Origin: JACDAN01 sp036554945
Lineage (GTDB): Bacteria; Actinomycetota; Thermoleophilia; Gaiellales; Gaiellaceae
DNA: 64,000 bases
Direction: 5' to 3'
NCBI GenBank assembly: GCA_036554945.1
Contig: DATBMH010000067.1
Coordinates: 1 to 64,000, forward strand
The notes beneath the pieces were generated by a model that was not told the origin of the DNA, searched no databases, and was given only the letters and a program-made list of their open reading frames with translations. Below are positions 8,584 to 16,086 of this stretch, one piece after another (position 1 is the first letter of the stretch; the number at the start of each line of letters is the position of its first letter). Both the position numbers and the translations under genes were made by a program.

Positions 8584-9327
8584 ATGCGACGCGCCGCCCG
8601 CGCCGTCCTGCTGCTCGCCGCCCTCGCTGTCGCCGCGGCCGTGCTCCTGCCTGCCGGCGCAGTGGCGGGCCCGGACCAGGCGCAGGCGCCGAGGGTCGTC
8701 CTGACGGCGCCGATCAACGGCGCACTCGTCCGCTCGAGCCACGTGACCTTCGCGTGGCGAGTCGAGTGGCCGCGGTCGCTGCCGGTCCCTGCTGGCTCCG
8801 TGCAGGTCGTCCACCGGTACGGATCGGACCGAGGCCTGACCCAGCAGGTGACCACGACCACGCGGACCTGTCCAGCCTCGAACCTGAACTGCTGGGCCGG
8901 CTTCCGTCCGAAGTCGACGTTCTACGGCCGGTACTACTGGCAGGTGAGCGTCACCGGCGCGGTGCAGGCGACGAGCCCGACGTACCTCCTCAGCGTCGGC
9001 GGCTCCCGACCGGGCCTCGACCGCTCGCGGCCGTTCGTCCGGGCCCTGGACGGATCCGGCCGGCGTGGCAGGGCTGCGGTGTTCCTCGCGCGGGTGCGGG
9101 ACGACTCGGGCGAGGTGCGGCTCCAGGCGGAGCTCAGGCGAGCCGGCCTGCAGGTCGTCGAGGGCCAGACCGCGTTCACGGCCGTCGTCTGGGGCGCGAA
9201 GCAGCGGGTCCGGAGCAGCAGGCCGCTGCCGCGCTCGCTGGCGCGGGGTCTGTACAGGCTCTGCGTCACCGCCTGGGACCGCGCAGGCAACCACCGCCAG
9301 GACTGCAGCCGGTTCCGCGTCCGCTAG
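8584..9327 (+). CDS. Secreted beta-rich protein, Fn3/Ig-like
   Basis: A protein of 247 residues from this start. A typical signal peptide, MRRAARAVLLLAALAVAAAV, is followed by a region rich in beta-strand patterns (VVLTAPINGALVRSSHVTFAW, YYWQVSVTG) and ending CVTAWDRAGNHRQDC. The last motif resembles the end of the preceding M11-like protein (VAIDRAGNRSR), so both may share a C-terminal beta-sandwich. Four cysteines could form two disulfides. The start at 8584 puts the signal peptide at the N-terminus; an in-frame ATG at 8548 would add 12 residues. No enzymatic motif is seen. Confidence 0.65.
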   Translation: MRRAARAVLLLAALAVAAAVLLPAGAVAGPDQAQAPRVVLTAPINGALVRSSHVTFAWRVEWPRSLPVPAGSVQVVHRYGSDRGLTQQVTTTTRTCPASNLNCWAGFRPKSTFYGRYYWQVSVTGAVQATSPTYLLSVGGSRPGLDRSRPFVRALDGSGRRGRAAVFLARVRDDSGEVRLQAELRRAGLQVVEGQTAFTAVVWGAKQRVRSSRPLPRSLARGLYRLCVTAWDRAGNHRQDCSRFRVR

Positions 9328-9353
9328 CGCCGCCCACGCACTAGGTTTCCGCC

Positions 9354-9794
9354 GTGCGGATCCAGGGCGAACGGACCTTCGAGGCGGCGCCGGAGGCCGT
9401 CTACCGGGCGCTCACCGATCCCGACGAGCTGTCAAGGGCGTTCTCCGCCATCGAGCGCATCGAGGCCGCGTCCGACGAGTGGACGGTCGTCGCCCGCGCG
9501 CCGGTGCCCGGCGCCTTCCGGCTGCGCTTCTCCGTCCGGCTCGAGGATCTGCGCGATCCCGAGCACGGCCGGCTGCTCGCCTGGGGCAAGAGCCTGGGCG
9601 GCCGCATCTCGGTCGACAGCACGTTCGACCTCGAGGAGGACGGCGCCGGGACGCACATGCGCTGGGCCGCGGAGATCGACGCGGCGGGGATCTTCTCGGG
9701 GCTGAGCAGCCAGGCGCTCGGGCCGGTCGCGACCGGCCAGGCGGAGCGGGCGCTCGACCGGCTCGCGAAGAGCCTGCCCGCTACAGCTCGCTGA
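9354..9794 (+). CDS. SRPBCC protein, CoxG-like (carbon monoxide dehydrogenase subunit G family)
   Basis: A 146-residue START/SRPBCC-fold protein beginning at GTG. The pattern FEAAPEAVYRALTDPDEL at the N-terminus and the C-terminal helix ending in ERALDRLAK match the CoxG family. CoxG proteins accompany molybdenum hydroxylases of the CO-dehydrogenase/xanthine-dehydrogenase class and are linked to membrane recruitment of the enzyme. A molybdenum hydroxylase operon is present 50 kb away in this window, which may or may not be its partner. Its 3' end overlaps the convergent downstream gene by 14 bp. Confidence 0.75.
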   Translation: MRIQGERTFEAAPEAVYRALTDPDELSRAFSAIERIEAASDEWTVVARAPVPGAFRLRFSVRLEDLRDPEHGRLLAWGKSLGGRISVDSTFDLEEDGAGTHMRWAAEIDAAGIFSGLSSQALGPVATGQAERALDRLAKSLPATAR

Positions 9795-10137
9795 TCCCGC
9801 TCGGGCGCTCGGCGATGCAGGCCTTCGCCCACTGCTCCGCTGCGACGACGACCCGGACGCCGAGCTCCTTCTGCGCGTCGGTGCCCTGGGGCAGCGAGTC
9901 CTGCCCGATCTCGATCCGCACCTGGTGGATCGACGCCTCCGACTGGTCGTCGATCTCGTGACGGTCCTCGGACACGATCGAGACGGCGCCGACCTGCTCG
10001 AGCAGCGCGGCCGCGAGATTGTCGATCTCGGCGGGTGTCGCGTCGCGGCCGGCGTAGACGCCGAAGTTCACCCGGACCTCGAGGGCGGGCGGCTCGTGCG
10101 ACTGGACGGCGAAGGCGAGTGCAGGATCGGTTGCCAT
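9781..10137 (-). CDS. Hypothetical cytoplasmic protein
   Basis: A 118-residue soluble, acidic protein with no membrane segment. The segment EVRVNFGVYAGRDATPAEID followed by LAAALLEQVGAVSIVSEDRHEI looks like a small alpha/beta domain with a conserved-looking basic/acidic centre. I do not recognise the family. Codon use is the same as its neighbours. It converges on the CoxG-like gene with a 14-bp overlap and is followed upstream by the ABC exporter genes on the same strand, from which it is separated by 32 bp. Confidence 0.6.
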   Translation of the reverse strand: MATDPALAFAVQSHEPPALEVRVNFGVYAGRDATPAEIDNLAAALLEQVGAVSIVSEDRHEIDDQSEASIHQVRIEIGQDSLPQGTDAQKELGVRVVVAAEQWAKACIAERPSGISEL

Positions 10138-10169
10138 CGTGGTTCGTAGTACCCGAAAGTGATACGCCG

Positions 10170-10919
10170 CTAACGCTCGCGCGGCTCCCAGCGGAACCCG
10201 CGGAGCGCGACGACCGTACCCGCGGCGCCCCAGAGCACGACCATCGCGACGGCCCCGGGATGCTCCCAGACGTGGTCGCCGTGGATCATCACGTCGCGGA
10301 CGAGGCGGATGAAGTGGACGAGCGGGAGCACCTCGGCGACGACCTGCAGGAACCTCGGGAAGGAGTCCGCCGAGAAGAACGCGCCGGAGATGAACGAGAT
10401 CGGCAGGTAGATCGCGTTCACGACGGCGGAGGACCCCTCGGCGCTCCGGATCACCGTCGTGAGCGCGATGCCCATGGCGGCGAACGCAGCGGCACCGAGG
10501 GCAAGCGCTACGACGAGCGAGACGACGTTCTCCGGCACCGCGACGTCGAATGCAAGCCGTCCGAGCGTCACGAGGGACACCGACTCGAGGAAGAAGATGA
10601 AGACGATCGAGCCGACCACGGCCGCGATGTACACCCAGCCCGGCAGCGGCGTCGCCCGCAGGCGCTTCAGCAGACCCGCCTCGCGCCGGAGGACGAGCAG
10701 GAGCGCGAGGCCTGCGAACGTCGTCGCCGCCGCGCCGTACCCGATCATCCCGGCCAGCAGATAGAGGTAGCCGCTGGCGCCGTCGAGCTCCTCGTCGCCG
10801 TACGCCGAGCCGAGGATCAGGAAGAAGATGATGGGCAGCAGGAACGTGAAGAACGCGAGCTCGCGGCTGCGCCAGAAGAGCTTCTGCTCGGCACGGAGCT
10901 GGTGCACGAGCATGCTCAC
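10170..10919 (-). CDS. ABC-2 type transporter permease
   Basis: A 249-residue protein with six predicted membrane segments: about 20-45, 56-78, 100-130, 140-160, 168-188 and 222-242. This is the usual topology of ABC-2 permeases (DrrB/NodJ-like). The motif FISGAFFSADSFPRFLQVVAEVLPLVH is split by the last loop in the way typical of this family. It overlaps the ATPase gene by four bases and together they form a drug- or lipid-type exporter. Regulation by the divergent PadR gene is likely. The substrate cannot be told from the sequence. Confidence 0.9.
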   Translation of the reverse strand: MSMLVHQLRAEQKLFWRSRELAFFTFLLPIIFFLILGSAYGDEELDGASGYLYLLAGMIGYGAAATTFAGLALLLVLRREAGLLKRLRATPLPGWVYIAAVVGSIVFIFFLESVSLVTLGRLAFDVAVPENVVSLVVALALGAAAFAAMGIALTTVIRSAEGSSAVVNAIYLPISFISGAFFSADSFPRFLQVVAEVLPLVHFIRLVRDVMIHGDHVWEHPGAVAMVVLWGAAGTVVALRGFRWEPRER

Positions 10920-11767
10920 TCGCCCGGCTCCTCCTCGGTCAGCGAGAGGTAGACGTCCTCGAGCGTCGGGCGGTGGACCTCGAGCGCCTCGAGCTCGCGG
11001 CCCTCTCGGAGCGCCTCCTCGGTCAGCTCGTGGAGGGCGCGCGTCGGCTCCTCGGTCTCGACGACCACGGTTTCGCCGTCCCGCCGGAAGCTGATCCGCG
11101 AGGCCGGCGCCGCCGCGGTCAGCTCCGCCGGGGTGCCGGAGGCGACGATCTCGCCGCGACGCAGGACGGCGACGCGGTCCGCGAGTCGCTGCGCCTCCTC
11201 GATGTAGTGCGTCGTGAGCAGGATCGTCTTGCCCAGCGACCGCAGCGACCGGATCGTCTCCCAGGCGGCGCGCCTCGCGCCCGGGTCGAAGCCGGTCGTC
11301 GGCTCGTCGAGGAAGAGCAGCTCCGGGTCACCGATGAGGGCGATTCCGAGGTCGAGGCGGCGCTTCTGGCCGCCGGAGAGCGTCCGCGCCTTCGCGCCCA
11401 CCTTGTGCTCGAGGCCGATCAGCCCGAGGACCTCGGAGGTCGGGCGCGGCCGCCGGTAGTAGCCGGCGAAGAGCTCGAGGTGCTCGGCGACGGTCAGGTT
11501 CGGGTAGAGCTCGGCGAACTGGGGGACGACGCCGATCCGCTCCCGCCACGAGGCGTCCGCCTTCCGCGGGTCGGCGCCGAGCACCGTGACCTCGCCGCCG
11601 TCGTGGCGCCGGTAGCCCTCGAGGATCTCGACGGTCGTCGTCTTGCCGGCGCCGTTCGGCCCCAGGAGCCCGAAGACCTCGCCGGCCCGGAGCTCGAAGC
11701 TGATCCCGCGCACCGCCTCGACGCCGTCGTACGACTTCCGGAGCTCATGAACCTCGACCGCGTTCAT
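10916..11767 (-). CDS. ABC transporter ATP-binding protein (DrrA-like)
   Basis: A 283-residue ATPase with Walker A GPNGAGKTTT (residues about 35-44), signature LSGGQKRRLDLG, Walker B LLFLDEPTTGFD and the H-loop TTHY. A C-terminal extension of about 70 residues (from about 215) resembles the DrrA/CcmA-type tail. It powers the permease encoded by the overlapping downstream gene. It is divergent from a PadR regulator with only 36 bp between starts, a layout typical of PadR-controlled multidrug exporters. Confidence 0.93.
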   Translation of the reverse strand: MNAVEVHELRKSYDGVEAVRGISFELRAGEVFGLLGPNGAGKTTTVEILEGYRRHDGGEVTVLGADPRKADASWRERIGVVPQFAELYPNLTVAEHLELFAGYYRRPRPTSEVLGLIGLEHKVGAKARTLSGGQKRRLDLGIALIGDPELLFLDEPTTGFDPGARRAAWETIRSLRSLGKTILLTTHYIEEAQRLADRVAVLRRGEIVASGTPAELTAAAPASRISFRRDGETVVVETEEPTRALHELTEEALREGRELEALEVHRPTLEDVYLSLTEEEPGE

Positions 11768-11786
11768 CTATCTGGCAGAGATGTTA

Positions 11787-11805
11787 ATATCTATCGGGTA
11801 GATAT
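11787..11805. promoter_or_regulatory. Palindromic operator, probably bound by the PadR regulator
   Basis: ATATCTA-TCGGG-TAGATAT is a perfect 7-bp inverted repeat with a 5-bp spacer, overlapping the first two bases of the padR start codon. A second, imperfect palindrome (AGATgTTAAtATCT, 11779-11792) lies beside it. It sits in the 36-bp gap between divergent exporter and regulator starts, is strikingly AT-rich for this genome, and fits PadR autoregulation plus exporter repression. Confidence 0.7.
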
Positions 11806-12373
11806 GTCAAGCCTCACGCCCACCGCGCGGGTGATCCTCGGGATGCTGGCCCTCGGCGCCCGCACCGGTTACGACATCAAGCGCGCGATCGACCTGTCCA
11901 CGCGCTTCTTCTGGGGCGCCAGCTACGGCCAGATCTACCCCGAGCTCCACCGGCTCGAGGAGCGCGGGCTCGTCGTGGCCGAGCCGGATCCGAAGGGAGG
12001 ACGACGGCGCACGTCCTACACCCTGACCGAGGCCGGCGAGGCTGCCCTGCGCGAGTGGCTGCTCGCGGACGACCCGCTGCTCTTCGAGATCCGCGACGAG
12101 GGGACGCTCAAGCTCTTCTTCGGCGACCTCGTCGCGCGCGAGGAGGTCGTTGCGAATCTCCGCTGGAAGCAGGCCTGGTGCGAACGGTCCGTGGAGATGT
12201 TCCGCGAGTTCGAGCCGAACGCGAGGACCGGCTTCTTCGAGGACGACCAGCTCCACCCGTACGTCAGCCTGCTCTACGGCATCGAGCTGATGGAGTGGAT
12301 GGGCGACTGGTGCCGGCGGACGGCGGACAGGATCGAGTCCGGCGAGCTCCCGCCGCCGGAGATCCCGAGTTGA
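11804..12373 (+). CDS. PadR-family transcriptional regulator
   Basis: A 189-residue protein. The N-terminal winged helix (about 1-85) has LGMLALGARTGYDIKRAID, ASYGQIYPELHRLEERGLV and the wing RRRTSYTLTEAGEAALREWL, which are diagnostic of PadR. The C-terminal half is an alpha-helical dimerisation domain of the Vir_act_alpha_C type. It is divergent from an ABC-2 exporter and its ATG lies in the palindromic operator, so it probably represses both the exporter and itself until a ligand binds. The transcript may be leaderless because little space remains for an upstream ribosome site. Confidence 0.92.
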   Translation: MSSLTPTARVILGMLALGARTGYDIKRAIDLSTRFFWGASYGQIYPELHRLEERGLVVAEPDPKGGRRRTSYTLTEAGEAALREWLLADDPLLFEIRDEGTLKLFFGDLVAREEVVANLRWKQAWCERSVEMFREFEPNARTGFFEDDQLHPYVSLLYGIELMEWMGDWCRRTADRIESGELPPPEIPS

Positions 12374-12413
12374 AACGCGTGTGAGGACGAGCCGTAATGG
12401 GAATCGTCAGGGT

Positions 12414-12566
12414 ATGAGAGAGGATTCCGAGGACCAGGCCGAGGAGGAGCCCGAGGAGCCCGAGGCAGCGACGCTGTCCGCACGCGACGCGATGGCACTG
12501 ATCGCTCCGAACGAAGGCACTCGAGACGAGGACGACGAGAGCTCCGCGAAGCGGAACGAGCGCTAG
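12414..12566 (+). CDS. Small acidic hypothetical protein
   Basis: A 50-residue, highly acidic peptide, MREDSEDQAEEEPEEPEAAT followed by LSARDAMALIAPNEGTRDED. A short central hydrophobic helix (ARDAMALI) is flanked by Glu/Asp-rich tails and a basic C-terminus. An in-frame GTG at 12381 would add 11 residues. The coding case rests on codon pattern and tight spacing between padR and the VOC gene; I know no family. Confidence 0.4.
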   Translation: MREDSEDQAEEEPEEPEAATLSARDAMALIAPNEGTRDEDDESSAKRNER

Positions 12567-12598
12567 CGCGTCTCGCCCCGTCGGAGCATGATTGCCGC

Positions 12599-13009
12599 GT
12601 GAGCTTCCCGCGGGTCGTGCCGATGCTGTCGTACGAGGACTGCGGCTCGGCCGCCGACTGGCTGTGCCGCGCCTTCGGCTTCGAGGAGCGCGAGCGGTAC
12701 ACGGAGCCCGACGGGCGCGTGACGCACGTGGAGCTGCGGCTCGGCGAGGGCGTGGTCTTGCTCGGCGATCCCGGCCCCGACTACCGGAGCCCCCGGCGCC
12801 ACCGGGAGGAGTGCGGCGTGGCTGCTCGCTGGTCCGCCGTTCCGTACGTGATCGACGGCGTCTGGGTCGGAGTCGAGGACGTGGTTGCGCACCTCGACCG
12901 GGCGAGGTCGGCCGGCGCGATCATCCTGTCGGAGGTCGAGGACACGCCTGTCGGCCGCCACTACCGGGCCGAGGATCCGGAGGGGCACCGCTGGATGTTC
13001 AGCGACTGA
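12599..13009 (+). CDS. VOC-superfamily (glyoxalase/bleomycin-resistance-like) protein
   Basis: A 136-residue protein, one VOC module with the two-fold beta-alpha-beta repeat: PMLSYEDCGSAADWLCRAFGF at the start, THVELRLGEGVVLLGDP in the middle, and EDPEGHRWMFSD at the end. The last motif supplies the usual metal-ligand region. The PhnB-like subgroup of these proteins often has no known substrate. It starts with GTG. Its 3' end overlaps the convergent propeller gene by 11 bp. Confidence 0.85.
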   Translation: MSFPRVVPMLSYEDCGSAADWLCRAFGFEERERYTEPDGRVTHVELRLGEGVVLLGDPGPDYRSPRRHREECGVAARWSAVPYVIDGVWVGVEDVVAHLDRARSAGAIILSEVEDTPVGRHYRAEDPEGHRWMFSD

Positions 13010-15185
13010 TGCGGTAGAGCCTGCCGCCCGCGGTGTCGGCGATCCACACGGCCGAGCCCGTCGAGGCCATGCCGTTGACGACGATCCGGCCGGTCGGCCG
13101 GACGGTCGAGCTGACTGTGTTCGTCAGCGGGTCGATCCGGATCAGGCTGCCCAGGAACGGATTGCCCTGGCGGTCGGCCTCGTCGGTGGCGGCGGCGACC
13201 CAGATCGCGCCGACCGCGGCGCGGACGTCGATCCCGCCGGCGCCGATCTCCCACGTCGCCTGCACGGCGCCCGTCTCCGGGCTCACGCGAAGCAGGTCGG
13301 TCCCGCGGCCGGTCACCCAGAGCGAGCCGTCCGCGTAGACCATCCGCTCCGGCGCGTCGCCCGGAAGCCGGCCGAGCGAGGTGATCGTGTTCGAGGCCAG
13401 GTCGATGCGCTGGAGCGTGCCCTCGCGGTGGTTCAGGATCCACGCGCGGCCGGCCTCCTCGACGAACGCCGACGTGCCGTTCCCGGTCGGGATCGTCGCG
13501 GCGACTCGCCGGCCGGCCGGGTCGTAGCGGAGCAGCGTGCTCCGCTCGTCGTCGGCCGCCCACACCGAGCCCGCGCCCGTCCAGATGTACGAGAAGCCGC
13601 CGCCGGTGACCGCCGTGGCGGCCCGTCCCGTTCGGAGGTCGAGCCGGTTGACGATCGGGCTGCGCTCGGCGCTCCACACCGCTCCGAGCCCCGCGGCGAT
13701 CGAGTACGGCGTGCTCGTCAGGCGCAGGATGGCGCGGAGCTCGCCGGTGGCCACGTCGATGCGCTGGAGCCGTCCCTGTCCCCGGCACGAGGCCCACATC
13801 CCGGTGCTCCGGTCCCACGAGAGCGCGTACTGCGGGTACGGCGCGCCGGTGCCGCCGCACAGCCTGAACGCCTGGGCACCGGGGAGGGTCGACCTCAGCG
13901 GCAGGGCTGCGAGGACCGTCACGGCTCCGAGCCGCCGCCGGCCGGCCAGCAGCTGCCAGCGGCCGGAGAAGGGGAAGACCACTCGGAGCCGGTAGCGCCC
14001 GCGGCCTGCTCGTCTCACCGAGACCGGCTGGGTCGTGACGCCGTTCCGGGCAACCACCGTGCCGGGACGGCGCCCGGAGGTGATCGTCCCCGTCCAGGCG
14101 GCGGCGGCTCGCGCCGGCTTGAAGGCGGCGAGGCTCACCGGCGTGACCCGTCGAATGGCCGGCCGGCGCTGCTCGGTGTAGTAGACGGCGCCGTCGGGCC
14201 CCACCGCCACCGCGTTGGGCCCCGCCGCCGTCGCGAGGCTCGTCACCGAGCCTGTCGGCGTGATGCGCAGGATCCTGTTGTTGCCGTAGTCGGTGGAGTA
14301 GACGTTCCCGTCGGGCCCGAGCGCGACGTCGTTGGGCTGGTTGAGCCCGTCGGCGAGCGTGGTCACGGCGCCGCCGGGGGAGATGCGCTGCACGCGGTTG
14401 TTGAACGTGTCGGCGACGAACACCGTTCCGTCGGCGGCGACCGCCAGCCCGTGCGGCCGGTTGAAGCCCGAGTAGGTCGTGATCGCCCCGGTCGCCGCAT
14501 CGCGGCGCTTGACCCCGCCGAGGAGCTCGGAGACCCAGAGGTTTCCCGCGGCGTCGTACGCCAGCGCGGTCGGCTGCTGGAACTCGGCGACCGTCCGGAT
14601 CGTGCCGGAGGCGTCGACGTGACGGATCCAGCGCTCGTCGTGGACGATCCCGAAGCCGCCGCGCGGGTCGACGGCGACCTCGACGGGGAACCCGATCGCA
14701 GCCCTGCCGGCGGGGCCGCCGTCGCCGGAGCGGCCGGGGCGTCCGTTGCCGGCTACGAGGGACACGCGGCTGCCGTTCAGGCGGAAGACGCGGTTCGAGA
14801 AGTCGGCGACGAGCAGCGAGCCGGACGCCTCGACCACGACGTCGAGCGCGTTCGTCAGCCGGCGCGGGGCCGCGCGGACAACGACCGTCCCGATCCGCCG
14901 GTTCCCCGCCCAGAGGGCCCACCGGCCGGGCGTGCGGAAGACGGCGCGGAGCTGGTAGCGCCCAGCGCGAAGCCTGCGCACCGTCACCGGCTGCAAGGTC
15001 GGGCCGAGGCGTGCCCGGACCACCGGCGCGCGTGGCGAGGCGACCACGCCGATCCAGCGGGCGCCGGCCTGCGCGGTGGGGTTCGAGACCAGCCTCGGCG
15101 AAGCGGGCGGAGCGCCCGCGAGGGGCGCGGAGAGCACGGCCGCGCCGAACGCGAGCAGCGCGGCCGTGCTCGTCAGGAGCCTCAT
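12999..15185 (-). CDS. Secreted two-propeller protein (NHL plus Vgb-like) with duplicated beta-domain
   Basis: A 728-residue protein with a signal peptide MRLLTSTAALLAFGAAVLSA. A domain of about 65 residues (about 40-105) ending in GRYQLRAVFRTPGRWALWAG precedes an NHL-type propeller (about 106-355) with repeats such as PHGLAVAADGTVFVADTFNN and PNDVALGPDGNVYSTDYGNN. A second copy of the small domain (about 370-438, GRYRLRVVFPFSGRWQLLAG) precedes a second propeller (about 450-728) with virginiamycin-B-lyase-like blades (AVWSAERSPIVNRLDLRTG). Start 15185 is preferred because the signal peptide begins there. No lyase catalytic residue could be assigned; a binding or scaffold role outside the cell is likely. 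Confidence 0.8.
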   Translation of the reverse strand: MRLLTSTAALLAFGAAVLSAPLAGAPPASPRLVSNPTAQAGARWIGVVASPRAPVVRARLGPTLQPVTVRRLRAGRYQLRAVFRTPGRWALWAGNRRIGTVVVRAAPRRLTNALDVVVEASGSLLVADFSNRVFRLNGSRVSLVAGNGRPGRSGDGGPAGRAAIGFPVEVAVDPRGGFGIVHDERWIRHVDASGTIRTVAEFQQPTALAYDAAGNLWVSELLGGVKRRDAATGAITTYSGFNRPHGLAVAADGTVFVADTFNNRVQRISPGGAVTTLADGLNQPNDVALGPDGNVYSTDYGNNRILRITPTGSVTSLATAAGPNAVAVGPDGAVYYTEQRRPAIRRVTPVSLAAFKPARAAAAWTGTITSGRRPGTVVARNGVTTQPVSVRRAGRGRYRLRVVFPFSGRWQLLAGRRRLGAVTVLAALPLRSTLPGAQAFRLCGGTGAPYPQYALSWDRSTGMWASCRGQGRLQRIDVATGELRAILRLTSTPYSIAAGLGAVWSAERSPIVNRLDLRTGRAATAVTGGGFSYIWTGAGSVWAADDERSTLLRYDPAGRRVAATIPTGNGTSAFVEEAGRAWILNHREGTLQRIDLASNTITSLGRLPGDAPERMVYADGSLWVTGRGTDLLRVSPETGAVQATWEIGAGGIDVRAAVGAIWVAAATDEADRQGNPFLGSLIRIDPLTNTVSSTVRPTGRIVVNGMASTGSAVWIADTAGGRLYRISR

Positions 15186-15237
15186 AGAGATTCCTACACC
15201 GAGACGCGGCCCGGGGTTCCGCTGATTCAATGAGCCG

Positions 15238-16086
15238 GTGCGCGGCTTTCGCTACGTCGTGACGGACGTCTTCACCGACGCGCCGCTCACCGGCAACCAG
15301 CTCGCGGTCTTCACCGACGCCCGCGAGATTCCCGAGGACCTCCTCCAGCCGCTCGCCAAGGAGATGAACTTCTCGGAGACCGTGTTCGTGTACCCGGCCG
15401 AGCAGGGCGGGGACGCGAAGATCCGGATCTTCACGCCGACGCTCGAGATGCGGTTCGCCGGCCACCCGACGCTCGGTTCGGCGTTCGTCCTCGCCGTTCC
15501 GCTGCAGCTCGACGAGATCCGGCTCGAGACGAAGGCCGGGGTCATCCCGGTCCGCCTCGAGCGTGAGGACGGCCGCATCGCGTTCGGGCGCATGGAGCAG
15601 CTCGTGCCGACGATCGAGCCGTACGGCGGGGAAGCTGCGCTCCTCGAGGCGCTCGGTGTCGAGCGGTCCGTGCTTCCCGTCGAGGTCTACGACAACGGCA
15701 TGATCTTCGCCTACGTCACTCTCGACTCCGAGGAGGAGGTGGCGAGCGTACGGCCCGACTTCGGCGCGCTTGCCGACCTGACGGCCACGATGGGCATGGT
15801 CTGCGCCGCCGGGGATGGCCGGCGGTGGAAGCTGAGGATGTTCGCGCCCGGCAGCGGCGTTGCGGAGGACCCGGCGACGGGCTCGGCCGCCGGGCCGCTC
15901 GCAGTCCACCTCGCGCGCCACGGCCGGATCGGCTTCGGCGACGAGATCGAGATCTCCCAGGGCGTCGAGATCGGGCGGCCGTCGACGCTGTTCGCGCGGG
16001 TCGACGGTTCGATGGACGCCATCGAGCGCGTGGAAGTCGGCGGCTCGGCCGTGACGGTCGCGCGCGGCGAGTTCCGGCTCTCCTAG
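15238..16086 (+). CDS. PhzF-family isomerase/epimerase-like protein
   Basis: A 282-residue protein starting at GTG. It begins FRYVVTDVFTDAPLTGNQLAV and contains NFSETVFV with the conserved catalytic Glu47, RIFTPTLEMRFAGHPTLG in the first half, and EDPATGSAAGPLAVHLARHG in the second half. These are the hallmark motifs of PhzF/diaminopimelate-epimerase-fold proteins. Characterised members act in phenazine synthesis, but most are housekeeping isomerases of unknown substrate. No phenazine genes are nearby, so that role is not claimed. It ends four bases into the convergent mannosidase gene. Confidence 0.9.
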   Translation: MRGFRYVVTDVFTDAPLTGNQLAVFTDAREIPEDLLQPLAKEMNFSETVFVYPAEQGGDAKIRIFTPTLEMRFAGHPTLGSAFVLAVPLQLDEIRLETKAGVIPVRLEREDGRIAFGRMEQLVPTIEPYGGEAALLEALGVERSVLPVEVYDNGMIFAYVTLDSEEEVASVRPDFGALADLTATMGMVCAAGDGRRWKLRMFAPGSGVAEDPATGSAAGPLAVHLARHGRIGFGDEIEISQGVEIGRPSTLFARVDGSMDAIERVEVGGSAVTVARGEFRLS

